A DNA stretch of 64,000 bases from Bacteroidota bacterium (lineage in GTDB: Bacteria > Bacteroidota > Bacteroidia > Chitinophagales > Chitinophagaceae): NCBI GenBank assembly GCA_023423835.1, contig JAFAEW010000079.1:1-64000 (forward strand). Direction: 5' to 3'. Under the pieces are notes generated by a model, which did no database searches, had not been told where the DNA came from, and was given only the letters and a program-made list of their open reading frames with translations. Within the stretch, counting starts at the first letter, position 1. The number at the start of each line of letters is the position of its first letter. Below are positions 17,746-26,500 of this stretch, one piece after another. The position numbers and the translations under genes were made by a program.

Positions 17746-18036
17746 ATGACATCCAGCAACAAAAGACTCGCCGGCATTCTGCTTTCAGCCGGCATTTTAT
17801 TAAGTATTCCAATGATCGCTATGCAGTTTACAAATGGGGTAGACTGGTCACCCTTTGATTTTTTGGTAGCGGGAATTCTCCTTTTCGGAACCGGTCTTCT
17901 TTGTGAGTTTGTATTAAGAAAAGTGCGGAAGCCGTCTCACCGCTTCGCACTCTGCGCCATTATCCTGATCGCACTGGTTCTCATTTGGATCGAACTGGCG
18001 GTTGGTATTTTCGGATCGCCCCTTGCCGGCAGTTAG
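17746..18036 (+). CDS. Small hydrophobic protein of unknown function
   Basis: A 96-residue protein with three predicted membrane helices (about residues 9-29, 37-57 and 67-90) and a short basic loop (RKVRKPSHR) between the second and third. I recognise no domain. A short N-terminal polar stretch (MTSSNKR) and a good promoter 13 bases from its start support it as a real gene. The 230 bases after it show no gene or clear hairpin. Confidence 0.7.
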   Translation: MTSSNKRLAGILLSAGILLSIPMIAMQFTNGVDWSPFDFLVAGILLFGTGLLCEFVLRKVRKPSHRFALCAIILIALVLIWIELAVGIFGSPLAGS

Positions 18037-18268
18037 GGGTTTAGTATCGTCCGTGGTCGCAAAAACAAACGTGATTGGGACGGAAAAAACCGGATCCCGA
18101 TCAGTTATTGTTTTAATGTAATAGGCTGATAATCAGAACGCTCATTCTTTCTGTTTAAATAAAAATTTGGATCATCCTGACACGGTCGCTTAAGCATTCT
18201 GCAATCTCGCTCAACGATCAATGCAAATTTGAAATTTTAATCTAAAATAACCGCCGGAAGAAGTCGCA

Positions 18269-19906
18269 CTAATTGACGACTAACTTAATCGTTTGAATTT
18301 TTGATCCATCGGTCACCCGCAGAAGGTAGATTCCTTTCGGATTGGAAGCCAGGAGCCGGTTCAAGCTGCTACTCAAACCCGCAAGATCTCCCTGCGCATT
18401 TCCCATCAATCTGCCTTCTGAAGAAAATACCGACATGCTGATGGTATTCGATTTTGAATTTCCTCTCAGGATAAAGTTGGTTTGACCCGGATTAGGCGCC
18501 ACGGAGAAAAGATTCTTTTCTTCCACCAGCATATCAGCGGCCTGACCATCCTTCAATTTGGTGTCTTTGCACCGTCCAACCTGTGGCAGATTGCGATCGA
18601 TCCATTCCATTCTTTTGGAAAGCCAGTATTTCAACACCATGATTTCCTGGTTATAGTTTTTGGGGATCGGATCGGGATTTGGCCAGACATATACTCCTAA
18701 GACCGGCCATTTGGTGAAATGCCTTTGTCTCGCCTCAGCGGTTAAGGCAGCAATGGAATCGATCCGCTGATTTATGCTTTTGGTACTCAGCAAGGTCTGC
18801 CGGAGCGATTTCCAGCGGCAGAGAAGATTTGCCTGAAAAGCCGTGTCTTCCATCAACCGGTCCCACCAGAAAGGAACAGGCAATGTAAAGGGCGGGCAGA
18901 CATAATTATAGCGATATGCCCAGCCGGTTGTATCGCTGCCACTGCAATAATTGGCATTGCGGAAAGCGATATCATAATCCCAAACCGGCCCCATTATAAT
19001 CTTGCGGTTTACATCGTCGCGGTCTTTATACATGTACGTGCTGATATGATATCCATCCACATTGCGACTCACCTCATTCACAATAAAATAATCAATGAAA
19101 GAATTTTCGTCAGCAAAATTACGCCAGCCCAAAGCCGGATCCTGGAAATTGTCGCCATGCAAGGCGTTTTCAAAGCTGTCAGTATAATTCCTGATGTAGG
19201 ATTTCTGGGCAGTGGTAATATCCTCTGCTTTCGGATATTCATATTTGAATTTCGGTTTCACAAAACTGTTTGGACCCTTGTATTTCGAAACCCATCCGTC
19301 TGCATCTTTATCCAGGCTGAAAATGTATCCGCCCGAAATTTTATCGGCCGTACTGTCTTCGGGTTCGAGCTTTTTGATGTTTACCCTTCCCTTATCCCGT
19401 TTGATCTTTTCCATAAAAACGTAGATGCCGACGTACTCACCGTTGAGGATCACTTCCACATATTTGCAATGTGCAGCCCAATGCCCCATACTGTTACTCA
19501 TGTTATAGGCAAGCACATTGTGCATCAGCGTCTTATCATTGTAGGGTGCATACAATACCCAGTCGCTCTCTTCGGGAAGTCCGAAAATAGAGGCATCGAG
19601 ATCATCGTCGTTCTCATCCCGCAATTCAATGCTGTAAGACTTCATGGGAAACATTTGTGAACTTTCTCCTCTTACCTCAATTCCGATATTTCCATTGTAT
19701 TCATTGAACGGATCACCCAGTTTGTTTCGCTTTCCCTCACCATTATAAATGATGCCCATTGTGGCCGGGATTTTTGGTTCATCGGGAATCGTTACCCCGT
19801 TTGTGTTAATCACAATAACCGGCAAATTGGAAGACGTCTTAGGTACCTGTGCCCACAAGGCAGCGGACAAAAATAAAAACAGCGAACTGAGTAAGAGATT
19901 TTTCAT
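18269..19906 (-). CDS. CotH-family protein with T9SS sorting domain
   Basis: A 545-residue secreted protein. A signal peptide (residues 1-20, ending ALWAQ) leads into a CotH domain: IGIEVRGESSQMFPMKSYSIELRD, VLYAPYNDKTLMHNVLAY, YVGIYVFMEKIKRDKGRVNI and the late WDYDIAFRNANY. CotH proteins have an atypical kinase fold; some phosphorylate spore-coat proteins. Key residues for activity in this one I cannot assign with certainty. The last 75 or so residues look like a type A T9SS sorting domain (NPGQTNFIL and closing GIYLLRVTDGSKIQTIKLVV), so it should cross the outer membrane and be released or attached at the surface. It is a single gene with no clear partner. Confidence 0.88.
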   Translation of the reverse strand: MKNLLLSSLFLFLSAALWAQVPKTSSNLPVIVINTNGVTIPDEPKIPATMGIIYNGEGKRNKLGDPFNEYNGNIGIEVRGESSQMFPMKSYSIELRDENDDDLDASIFGLPEESDWVLYAPYNDKTLMHNVLAYNMSNSMGHWAAHCKYVEVILNGEYVGIYVFMEKIKRDKGRVNIKKLEPEDSTADKISGGYIFSLDKDADGWVSKYKGPNSFVKPKFKYEYPKAEDITTAQKSYIRNYTDSFENALHGDNFQDPALGWRNFADENSFIDYFIVNEVSRNVDGYHISTYMYKDRDDVNRKIIMGPVWDYDIAFRNANYCSGSDTTGWAYRYNYVCPPFTLPVPFWWDRLMEDTAFQANLLCRWKSLRQTLLSTKSINQRIDSIAALTAEARQRHFTKWPVLGVYVWPNPDPIPKNYNQEIMVLKYWLSKRMEWIDRNLPQVGRCKDTKLKDGQAADMLVEEKNLFSVAPNPGQTNFILRGNSKSNTISMSVFSSEGRLMGNAQGDLAGLSSSLNRLLASNPKGIYLLRVTDGSKIQTIKLVVN

Positions 19907-20091
19907 GTTGTAATTCTTTGCTTCAATATAATCACAGCGAATGAAAAGGAAGAAAATAATTTTGAAAGCTCAGATAAGCAGAAATTTCCGGTTCATAAAA
20001 AATAGTTGCCGGTTAGGTTGTTTCTGCTTCTGACGTATATTGAAAATACGGCTTTCCTGAATCGCACTCACTTCTGAAAAACCTTCCGGCA

Positions 20092-20853
20092 TTACTTCCG
20101 GTATTCCCTTACCAACCGGTTTAAGGTCTGCAGATTTTCCACGGCTGCGCCAACCGTATTATTAAAGTAAGCATAGACGGTCTTTCTCCGGGCAACCCAT
20201 TCGCATATAGATTGTGCATATTGCATCAACACTTCATTTGTGTAGCTGCCCCGATAACGTGGATCGGGTCCATGAAAACGCAGATAAACAATATCGGTAG
20301 TTGCCACATCAAAAGGCGTAGCAGATTTAGGCAGGTCCTGAATTACCATCGTTGCATCATAATCAGCCAGCAGTTCATAGACTTCGCGTTCGTACCAGCC
20401 GGAATTCCGGAATTCTACTGCCAGCCTCCAGGATGTATGCTGCGTTGCTTCGCCTACTGTCTCTAATAAAGCCTGCAACCGGTCGAGCAGGTCAATTTTT
20501 AGCGAAGGTGGAAACTGAATGAGAATGCATCCTTTCTTTTGACCAACATTTTCTGCCACTTCCACGAAATCGTACACATCCTGCGGGTTAAACTGCAGCG
20601 CCTTTGCATGTGTTACTGCTTTGGAAAGTTTACACGTAAACCGGAAGTCATCGGGAACGGATTCAACCCACTTCCGGAGCGTGGCGGGCCGGGGAAGCTT
20701 ATAAAAAATGCTGTTTATCTCCAGGCTGTTGAATAAAGAGGCGTAATACTGCAACCGGCTTTTTTCCCGGAATTCAGCGGGATATTGCGACCGGGGAACC
20801 GGGAGGTCGAGGCCGCTGGTACCCGAATAATATTGATGAGTCAATTCTGACAT
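20092..20853 (-). CDS. DUF72 (YecE-like) family protein
   Basis: A 253-residue TIM-barrel protein of the DUF72/YecE family. Family features seen are the N-terminal YYSGTSGL, EINSIFYKLP, the DFRFTCKLSKAVTHAK stretch, ILIQFPPSL, AVEFRNSGWY and VYLRFHGPDPRYRGSY near the end. No biochemical role is firmly established for the family. I start it at the ATG 20853 (MSELTHQYYSGTSGL), since the 19 codons upstream (MVSRRASNF...) do not resemble the family. It is monocistronic on this evidence. Confidence 0.88.
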   Translation of the reverse strand: MSELTHQYYSGTSGLDLPVPRSQYPAEFREKSRLQYYASLFNSLEINSIFYKLPRPATLRKWVESVPDDFRFTCKLSKAVTHAKALQFNPQDVYDFVEVAENVGQKKGCILIQFPPSLKIDLLDRLQALLETVGEATQHTSWRLAVEFRNSGWYEREVYELLADYDATMVIQDLPKSATPFDVATTDIVYLRFHGPDPRYRGSYTNEVLMQYAQSICEWVARRKTVYAYFNNTVGAAVENLQTLNRLVREYRK

Positions 20854-20964
20854 TTTAACGAAGTTACTCCAATACTCGACTATGAAATTTGATGCCCGCC
20901 GGGAAACCATGTAAATCGAAAGCGGCCTTTCCTATATTCGTGCAACTTCTTTATATTGATACAA

Positions 20965-21540
20965 ATGGAAAAAGCAAGACGCGAAGAACTTGAAAAACGC
21001 CGAAAGAAAATGCAGTTGTCTCAAAAAGTACAGGATTTTGTTGCAAACGATCTCGTTCCTGCAATCGAATTGCTCAATAGGATAAATAAGAATGCAATGG
21101 TTTGTAAGATCGTTGAGTTGGTAAATATTCCACCGGATTGGATTCCTTCCGTTGCAGAAACCCTTTCCACCGAAAAATACCGCAATTTTGGATTTGATAA
21201 CATTCCAACTTCCTCCGGTAACAGCCTGGTCAGTCGCCTTCTAGATAAATTCCCGAATACACATCCGCTCAGATATGTTCCGGATTTGCCTCATTTTGAA
21301 ACCTCAGCCTATCCGGTAACACAACTATCAGAGGTTTTAAATTTAGAGGATCAATCGGTTAATTTATTCTATTTCCGGTATGCCGTGCTGTTTAAACTTT
21401 CCCTGTCTGATTTTTCGCTCATCGATTCTTCATTATTGTTTAATTGGTGGGAAGGCGATGCAATTATTTTTCCGGATACCTTCGATTGGCTGATTTTTTA
21501 TTCTCTGGAAGAACAGTGGTATGCAGGCAGAGCGAAGTAG
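20965..21540 (+). CDS. Hypothetical cytoplasmic protein
   Basis: A 191-residue protein I do not recognise. It starts with a charged helix (MEKARREELEKRRKKMQ), likely a short coiled coil, and continues as a soluble alpha/beta protein ending in an aromatic stretch (NWWEGDAIIFPDTFDWLIFYS). There is no signal peptide or membrane segment. The ATG at 20965 is preferred to a TTG three codons upstream. It converges with a methyltransferase gene, with 50 bases between the stops. The general look recalls small immunity-type proteins, but nothing nearby looks like a toxin, so no function is proposed. Confidence 0.65.
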   Translation: MEKARREELEKRRKKMQLSQKVQDFVANDLVPAIELLNRINKNAMVCKIVELVNIPPDWIPSVAETLSTEKYRNFGFDNIPTSSGNSLVSRLLDKFPNTHPLRYVPDLPHFETSAYPVTQLSEVLNLEDQSVNLFYFRYAVLFKLSLSDFSLIDSSLLFNWWEGDAIIFPDTFDWLIFYSLEEQWYAGRAK

Positions 21541-21590
21541 AATGCGTTGCGTTGAAATACGTCCGGCATTTTTTGAACAGGATGATTGTT

Positions 21591-22214
21591 TTAGGGCTTC
21601 CAAAATTGGATCGACAAGATTCTCGGGATCGACGGATTGTCTTCATCAAAATACTCTTTGAGATTCAGCAGCTTAAGGCCAGCACTTTCAGCTGCATCGA
21701 GGAAGGTTGAAATATGATGGGTGAAGCAGGTTACCGTCCGTTGGCGACTATCTGAACTAAACTTTGCCTTAGATCCGAGATATTGTTTGAACGGATGCAA
21801 CTCTCCAATGTATAACCAGCCGTTGGTCTTCAGCCGCCCGGCCATCAGCCGGAATATCCTTTCCAGATTTTCAATATGTTCCAATACGAGGCTACAGGTG
21901 ATGAAATCAAACTTTTCAGTTGTGAAATCCCAATCTGAATTCAGATCTGCTATCAAAAACTTTACGTCCGGATTCTGCACCTTTTGTCTGGCAATGTCAA
22001 GCATACTTTCAGAAAAATCGATTGCGAGAATTTGTGTAGAATGCTGAGCCAGCAAGCCGGTATTTTTCCCCGTACCACAGCCAAGTTCGAGACAGTTTTC
22101 GAAGCGCAGATCTTTCACACAGTCCCGCAACGCGAGGTTTTCCAGATCACGCGTTTTATTCACCTCCGAATCATATTGTCTTGACCAGAGATCGTATGCT
22201 TCCTTTATTTTCAT
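21591..22214 (-). CDS. Class I SAM-dependent methyltransferase
   Basis: A 207-residue soluble methyltransferase. Motif I is LELGCGTGKNT, preceded by the start helix YDLWSRQYDS; motif II-like ILAIDFSESMLDIAR and motif IV DFITCSLVLEHI follow, then the LKTNGWLYIGELHP strand. The substrate cannot be inferred; the fold is like that of UbiE/BioC-type small-molecule methyltransferases. I use the ATG at 22214 (MKIKEAYDLWSRQYD); the 35 codons upstream in the same frame do not belong to the fold. It is transcribed away from the TSUP exporter gene. Confidence 0.85.
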   Translation of the reverse strand: MKIKEAYDLWSRQYDSEVNKTRDLENLALRDCVKDLRFENCLELGCGTGKNTGLLAQHSTQILAIDFSESMLDIARQKVQNPDVKFLIADLNSDWDFTTEKFDFITCSLVLEHIENLERIFRLMAGRLKTNGWLYIGELHPFKQYLGSKAKFSSDSRQRTVTCFTHHISTFLDAAESAGLKLLNLKEYFDEDNPSIPRILSIQFWKP

Positions 22215-22393
22215 TTGTTGTTCCAAAGTTGGAAAAAGTACGGCAGAAAAGGAAATTTTATGTAGAATTAGAGGTGAAGAACGGGCAGCATTTTCTCTTG
22301 ACACGGGTGCTGCTATCACCGGGAAGAATTGGCGCCGGACTGAAGGGCTTAGCAGATTGAAATTGTCGGCATCGTATTTACCGCTTTGAAAGT

Positions 22394-23218
22394 ATGGGTA
22401 ATATCATTGTTTTGTTCCTCACCGGATGTTTAATCGGTTCGATCGGTACTTTAATCGGTGCCGGCGGCGGATTTATTCTCGTTCCGCTACTGCTGATAAC
22501 GCATCCGGGTATGCAGCCCGACATTGTTACCTCGATCTCAATGGCTCTCGTGGCTACCAATGCGATTTCCGGTTCCACTGCCTATGCAAGATCGGGACGG
22601 ATTGATTATAAAGCCGGATTGTTGTTTGCTGCCTGCACCGTGCCCGGATCAATCCTTGGGGTTGTCGCAACACAGTACATTCCAAAGGAGGCATTTCACC
22701 TCGTCTTCGGAATCCTTTTGGTGCTTCTTGCCATCTTTCTATTCTTCAGAAAACCGAAAAGAGGTGAAGAAAAACAGGCTTTGTTAAAAGATGAAAGGCT
22801 CTACCTTCAGCAGCGTACCGATCGGCAAGGCAACCATTATTCCTATTCTTATAGTAGAAAAAAAGGTATCATCATCAGTATTTTTGTTGGATTTTTCTCC
22901 CCGCTGCTGGGCATTGGTGGCGGGATTATTCATGTGCCGGCAATGGTACAACTATTGCATTTTCCCGTTTATATTGCAACCGCTACTTCCCATTTTATTT
23001 TAGCCATCATGACTTCCATCAGCGTGGTGGTGCATGCAATTGCGGGAGATTACAACAATGTCAAAGTACTCAAAGTCACGCTTGCCCTTTGTGCTGGTGC
23101 TATCCCCGGCGCACAGATCGGGGCAGTGTTGTCGCACAAGCTAAAAGGCAATACCATCGTGCGGGCATTGGCGGTTTGTCTGGGAATTGTAGGAATAAGA
23201 ATATTGCTTACGGTTTAA
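22394..23218 (+). CDS. TSUP-family (TauE/SafE) anion exporter
   Basis: A 274-residue membrane protein with about eight hydrophobic helices arranged as two similar halves. Each half has a Gly-rich entry: GTLIGAGGGFILVPLLL in the first and GFFSPLLGIGGGIIHVPAM in the second. This is the TauE/SafE (TSUP) pattern of transporters moving sulfite, sulfoacetate or other small anions. A polar loop of some 40 residues (KPKRGEEKQALLKDER...) joins the halves on the cytoplasmic side. No sulfur gene is adjacent, so the substrate stays open. The 254 bases after it hold no gene I can support. Confidence 0.9.
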   Translation: MGNIIVLFLTGCLIGSIGTLIGAGGGFILVPLLLITHPGMQPDIVTSISMALVATNAISGSTAYARSGRIDYKAGLLFAACTVPGSILGVVATQYIPKEAFHLVFGILLVLLAIFLFFRKPKRGEEKQALLKDERLYLQQRTDRQGNHYSYSYSRKKGIIISIFVGFFSPLLGIGGGIIHVPAMVQLLHFPVYIATATSHFILAIMTSISVVVHAIAGDYNNVKVLKVTLALCAGAIPGAQIGAVLSHKLKGNTIVRALAVCLGIVGIRILLTV

Positions 23219-23472
23219 TATTCGCGGGACGGGTGATAGAACCGATTCCCGTAATCCAACCCGAAAGAGCTGTTTTCAAATTCGTAGGGCTTACGGTTTC
23301 TTCACAAGTACAGCGTCGTAATTATTTCAGAATCCTGATATTTTTTTCCAGGCTCAGCCGATTTCAATTATATTGCTTTTGGAAAAATACCTTTCGCGAT
23401 TTTTAACGAGAAAGGAGGTGGCATTAATTATTGACCGATTAGATAAATTTTATCAATGTAAATAATTTTTTG

Positions 23473-24552
23473 ATGAAAAAGGTACGAAAGCTATATGAAT
23501 GGACCACCTCGATACCGTTGCTCGCTTTCATCCTCTATTTTTCAGGTTTGATAGATCAAACGATCATTTTCCAGGTGATCGCTGCCATTCTGCTCGTCTT
23601 TTGTGTGATGTCCGCAGTGCACCATTCCGAAATCGTTGCCCACAGGGTGGGAGAGCCTTATGGAACCATCATCCTTGCAGTTTCGATTACCATTATAGAG
23701 GTGGCTATCATTATTTCTTTAATGGTAACGGGAGGGGAAAGTTATTCGGCCTTTGCAAGGGATACGGTTTATGCAGCCGTAATGTTGATTCTGAACGGGA
23801 TTGTGGGACTTTGCCTCTTTATAGGGGGCCGGAAATTTCATACACAAACCTTTTCCGCACATTCTGTAAAGATTGCGCTGGTATCATTGGTATCGATTGT
23901 TGCCTTTACCATGATACTGCCGACTTTCACCAAAAGCCATAGCGGCCCGTATTATACCGAGGCCCAACTGATGTTTGAAGTCTTTGCCTGTCTTGCTATC
24001 TACACCGCATTTATTTCTGCTCAAACTATCCGGCACAGAGAGTATTTCATTGCTGAGGATAACGGAGACAACGAAAATAATACACCGGCGATATCGAACC
24101 TTTCGTTGACCATCAGCCTTGTATTTCTTCTTATCAGCCTTACAATTGTGGTGCTATTAGCAAAAACCCTATCGCCACCGATTGAACGGGTGATCGTTGA
24201 TTATGGTCTGCCCAAAAGTCTTGTGGGAATCATTATCGCCGCCATCATTCTCCTTCCGGAAGGAATAGCCGCGGTAAGTGCGGCACGAAACAACAGACTT
24301 CAGACCAGCCTGAATCTGTCACTTGGATCGGCCATAGCAAGTATAGGACTTACTATCCCTGCCGTGTCGATCGCGAGCTATATATACGATTTCCCACTTG
24401 TTCTGGGGTTGGATTTTCTGCCGATCATCTTACTGGTAATTTCCATCTTTACCGTGATGTTGTCGCTGATTGGCGGACGAAGTAATTCGGTTTACGGAGT
24501 CGTCCTCCTGGTGAATCTTGTGGCCTACATATTTCTTACCATCAATCCATAA
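23473..24552 (+). CDS. chaA: Ca2+/H+ antiporter, ChaA type
   Basis: A 359-residue membrane protein of the cation/Ca2+ exchanger superfamily. It has about eleven hydrophobic helices and the two alpha-repeat motifs: GEPYGTIILAVSITIIEVAII in the first half and ILLPEGIAAVSAARNNRLQ with the NLSLGSAIASIGLTIP stretch in the second. These acidic and polar helices bind the cation. The split by a hydrophilic loop (FIAEDNGDNENN) is as in E. coli ChaA (366 residues). It exports Ca2+, possibly Na+ or K+, in exchange for protons. The ATG at 23473 is taken over a TTG one codon upstream. Confidence 0.92.
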   Translation: MKKVRKLYEWTTSIPLLAFILYFSGLIDQTIIFQVIAAILLVFCVMSAVHHSEIVAHRVGEPYGTIILAVSITIIEVAIIISLMVTGGESYSAFARDTVYAAVMLILNGIVGLCLFIGGRKFHTQTFSAHSVKIALVSLVSIVAFTMILPTFTKSHSGPYYTEAQLMFEVFACLAIYTAFISAQTIRHREYFIAEDNGDNENNTPAISNLSLTISLVFLLISLTIVVLLAKTLSPPIERVIVDYGLPKSLVGIIIAAIILLPEGIAAVSAARNNRLQTSLNLSLGSAIASIGLTIPAVSIASYIYDFPLVLGLDFLPIILLVISIFTVMLSLIGGRSNSVYGVVLLVNLVAYIFLTINP

Positions 24553-24604
24553 AAAATTCGCGATGGAGGAAGAATTTTCCTGTCCGGTTTTTTCACTGAT
24601 TTTC

Positions 24605-25132
24605 TTATTTATCAAGTTCCTTCAACAGGTCGTTCAGATCGAGGCGATGTGTGTACATGTCGATTGAACCATCTGCTTTATGCGGCCATTGTTCGCGGGG
24701 GCGATCCCAATACAGTTCCACGCCATTTCCATCCGGATCATTCAGATAGAGCGCTTCTGACACACCGTGATCGGCGGCTCCGCTCAGGGGATAACCCGCG
24801 AGTTGCAGGCGGTGGAAGATGGTCGCAAGTTCTTTCCGCGTGGGATAAACGATTGCGGTGTGATAAAGACCAACGCCGTTTTCGCGGGCGGGCGGAGCAT
24901 CTTTACTGTGCCAGGTGTTTAATCCGATATGGTGATGATATCCGCCAGCCGATAAAAATGCCGCCTGATCGCCATACATCGTGGTAAGTTCAAAACCAAG
25001 CAGATCGCGGTAAAATCGCAATGCACGTTCGAGATTCGATACTTTCAGGTGAACGTGGCCGATACGTGTTTCGGTCGGTGCGCTGTAAGCGCCGGTTGTT
25101 ATATCAGACAAAGTTGTTTCCATAGTTTTCAT
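24605..25132 (-). CDS. VOC-family (catechol 2,3-dioxygenase-like) protein
   Basis: A 175-residue vicinal oxygen chelate protein with two beta-alpha-beta-beta-beta units. Candidate metal ligands are the His in RIGHVHLKV, the His in GLYHTAIVYP and the Glu in NGVELYWDR, the set used by extradiol dioxygenases and glyoxalases. The YHHHIGLNTW segment matches the CatE-like group found in Firmicutes and Bacteroidota. The true substrate is unknown. It may start at the Met three codons in (25123). A TAAATTTG -7-like element (25147-25154) lies just upstream. It is the last of three genes on this strand after a Crp/Fnr regulator and a Rossmann-fold protein. Confidence 0.85.
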   Translation of the reverse strand: MKTMETTLSDITTGAYSAPTETRIGHVHLKVSNLERALRFYRDLLGFELTTMYGDQAAFLSAGGYHHHIGLNTWHSKDAPPARENGVGLYHTAIVYPTRKELATIFHRLQLAGYPLSGAADHGVSEALYLNDPDGNGVELYWDRPREQWPHKADGSIDMYTHRLDLNDLLKELDK

Positions 25133-25187
25133 TTTAGCATGTTTTACAAATTTATTTTTTTCACAGAGCCCGTTTCATGTCGGGTGA

Positions 25188-25649
25188 TCAGGCCAGCATA
25201 TTTTCGATTGTCGCCCGGGCTTCCGGCGGGCCGCTGATATGCATTTCTGTGGTAGCGGAATCAAAATGGAGCTGAACCCATTCACTATGGGGAAATGACT
25301 TTTTAAGTTCACCGATCTTCTCCGTTTCATCTAGCTCCTGGTCAGACACATAAACCATTATTTTTTGATTTGCAACCTCTTTGATCTTTTCCGATACGGC
25401 TGTTTCGACAGAAGCCGCACCGCAAAAAACGATCACATCGGCCTCCCAGCAACCTTCTCTCGCGCAATCAATTTCTTCAATATCCGCGTTTGGAATCTGC
25501 TTCAAAATTTGTTGGGCGCCTTGACCGCTAAGCTTATCTGCCTGACCGATCAGTAGCACAGGATTACCGGCCGCCGCCAGTTTTTCAACCAGTCCGCCGC
25601 ATATTTTTCCCGCTTCTCCAATAAACGCTATCGTTTGTTTTACTTTCAT
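25188..25649 (-). CDS. Rossmann-fold NAD(P)-binding domain protein
   Basis: A 153-residue protein that looks like the isolated NAD(P)-binding half of a 6-phosphogluconate/F420-dependent NADP reductase-like enzyme. It opens with a strand and glycine-bearing turn (IAFIGEAGKICGGLVEKL) then VLLIGQADK and the strand DVIVFCGAA. The canonical GxGxxG is only partly kept (GEAGKICGG), so cofactor binding is not assured. No catalytic domain follows. A TAACTTTG element (25669-25676) lies upstream. It sits between the VOC and Crp/Fnr genes on the same strand; a shared role is possible but unproven. Confidence 0.7.
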   Translation of the reverse strand: MKVKQTIAFIGEAGKICGGLVEKLAAAGNPVLLIGQADKLSGQGAQQILKQIPNADIEEIDCAREGCWEADVIVFCGAASVETAVSEKIKEVANQKIMVYVSDQELDETEKIGELKKSFPHSEWVQLHFDSATTEMHISGPPEARATIENMLA

Positions 25650-25736
25650 CCTCTTTTCTATTGTATTGCAAAGTTACCGGATCGTAAAGGCGATAAAAAT
25701 GGCTTAAGTTAAGAAATCGCATTGACCTATATCACA

Positions 25737-26318
25737 TCATTTTTGAGAAGCCAACTGCCCCCTTACCCGGCTGAGGGTTTCACGGGTAATTCCGAGATAA
25801 GAGGCAATCATATGTTGCGGAACCCTTTGAAGAATATGCGGGAAATTTTCGATCAGTTTAGAATATTTTTCCTCGGCCGTGTTGCTGAAAGAAGAAAGCA
25901 GCCTTCTTTGCGTCACCACCAGGTTATTTTCCAGCAAAATCCGGAAATAGCGTTCAAAGGCAGGTATTTTTTGAAGCAACACATCCCAGGAGTTTTTGGT
26001 GATAAGCAACAACTCACAATCTTCGAGCGCTTCGATGTTGTAATCAGATGGCTCACCGGTGAGAAAGCTGGCAAGATCCGCCACCCACCATCCTTCGAGC
26101 GAAAACTGCAGAATGTGTTCTGCCCCCTTCTCGTCGATGATGAATGAGCGCAGCAATCCCTTTTCTACGAATGCAGTATACTTACAAGGATCGCCTTCAC
26201 CCAGAAGGTATCTTTTCTTGCGCAGCTTTTTCGGCTGAAAAAGCGTTTTGCAAAACTCAAATTCCTCCTCGCTTATGCTTATAGTTTCACTGATTTTTTT
26301 ATGTAACAATTCATACAT
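25737..26318 (-). CDS. Crp/Fnr-family transcriptional regulator
   Basis: A 193-residue regulator with an N-terminal cyclic-nucleotide-binding-like beta-roll (about residues 25-125; YLLGEGDPCKYTAFVEKGLLR and EGWWVADLASFL) and a C-terminal winged helix (about 140-193; QHMIASYLGITRETLSRVRGQL). There is no Cys cluster for an iron-sulfur centre as in FNR, and the key cAMP-contacting residues of CRP are not evident. It belongs to the small Crp/Fnr proteins common in Bacteroidota. A TATATTTG element at 26360-26367 gives a leader of about 34 bases. The next gene on its strand, 87 bases on, is a possible target. Confidence 0.9.
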   Translation of the reverse strand: MYELLHKKISETISISEEEFEFCKTLFQPKKLRKKRYLLGEGDPCKYTAFVEKGLLRSFIIDEKGAEHILQFSLEGWWVADLASFLTGEPSDYNIEALEDCELLLITKNSWDVLLQKIPAFERYFRILLENNLVVTQRRLLSSFSNTAEEKYSKLIENFPHILQRVPQHMIASYLGITRETLSRVRGQLASQK

Positions 26319-26359
26319 CTGAATCCCGTCGATTATATTGCTAATTGTAGATGATCAGA

Positions 26360-26367
26360 CAAATATA
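26360..26367 (-). promoter_or_regulatory. -7 promoter element upstream of the Crp/Fnr gene
   Basis: TATATTTG on the minus strand matches TAnnTTTG. No clear TTG sits 17-19 bases upstream, so the promoter is only half supported. Confidence 0.4.
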
Positions 26368-26500
26368 TTTCGAATTGTAATGGGGAAGAATAAAAAAAGT
26401 TGTGATTGTGAAAATCCGTAAGCGAATGGATTCATCATTTCCTTCATACCTCTGATCATTTTTTTGAATGTGGCCTTTCTAAACAATCCTATATTGCGAT

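Noticed and set aside
20965..22214. Defence or toxin-antitoxin module formed by the unknown 191-residue protein and the methyltransferase
   Set aside because: The genes are convergent rather than co-transcribed, and the methyltransferase looks like a small-molecule enzyme without DNA-recognition parts.
23219..23472. Small gene between the TSUP and ChaA genes
   Set aside because: The only open frame runs out of the TSUP coding sequence in another frame and has Cys/Arg-rich composition typical of shadow frames.
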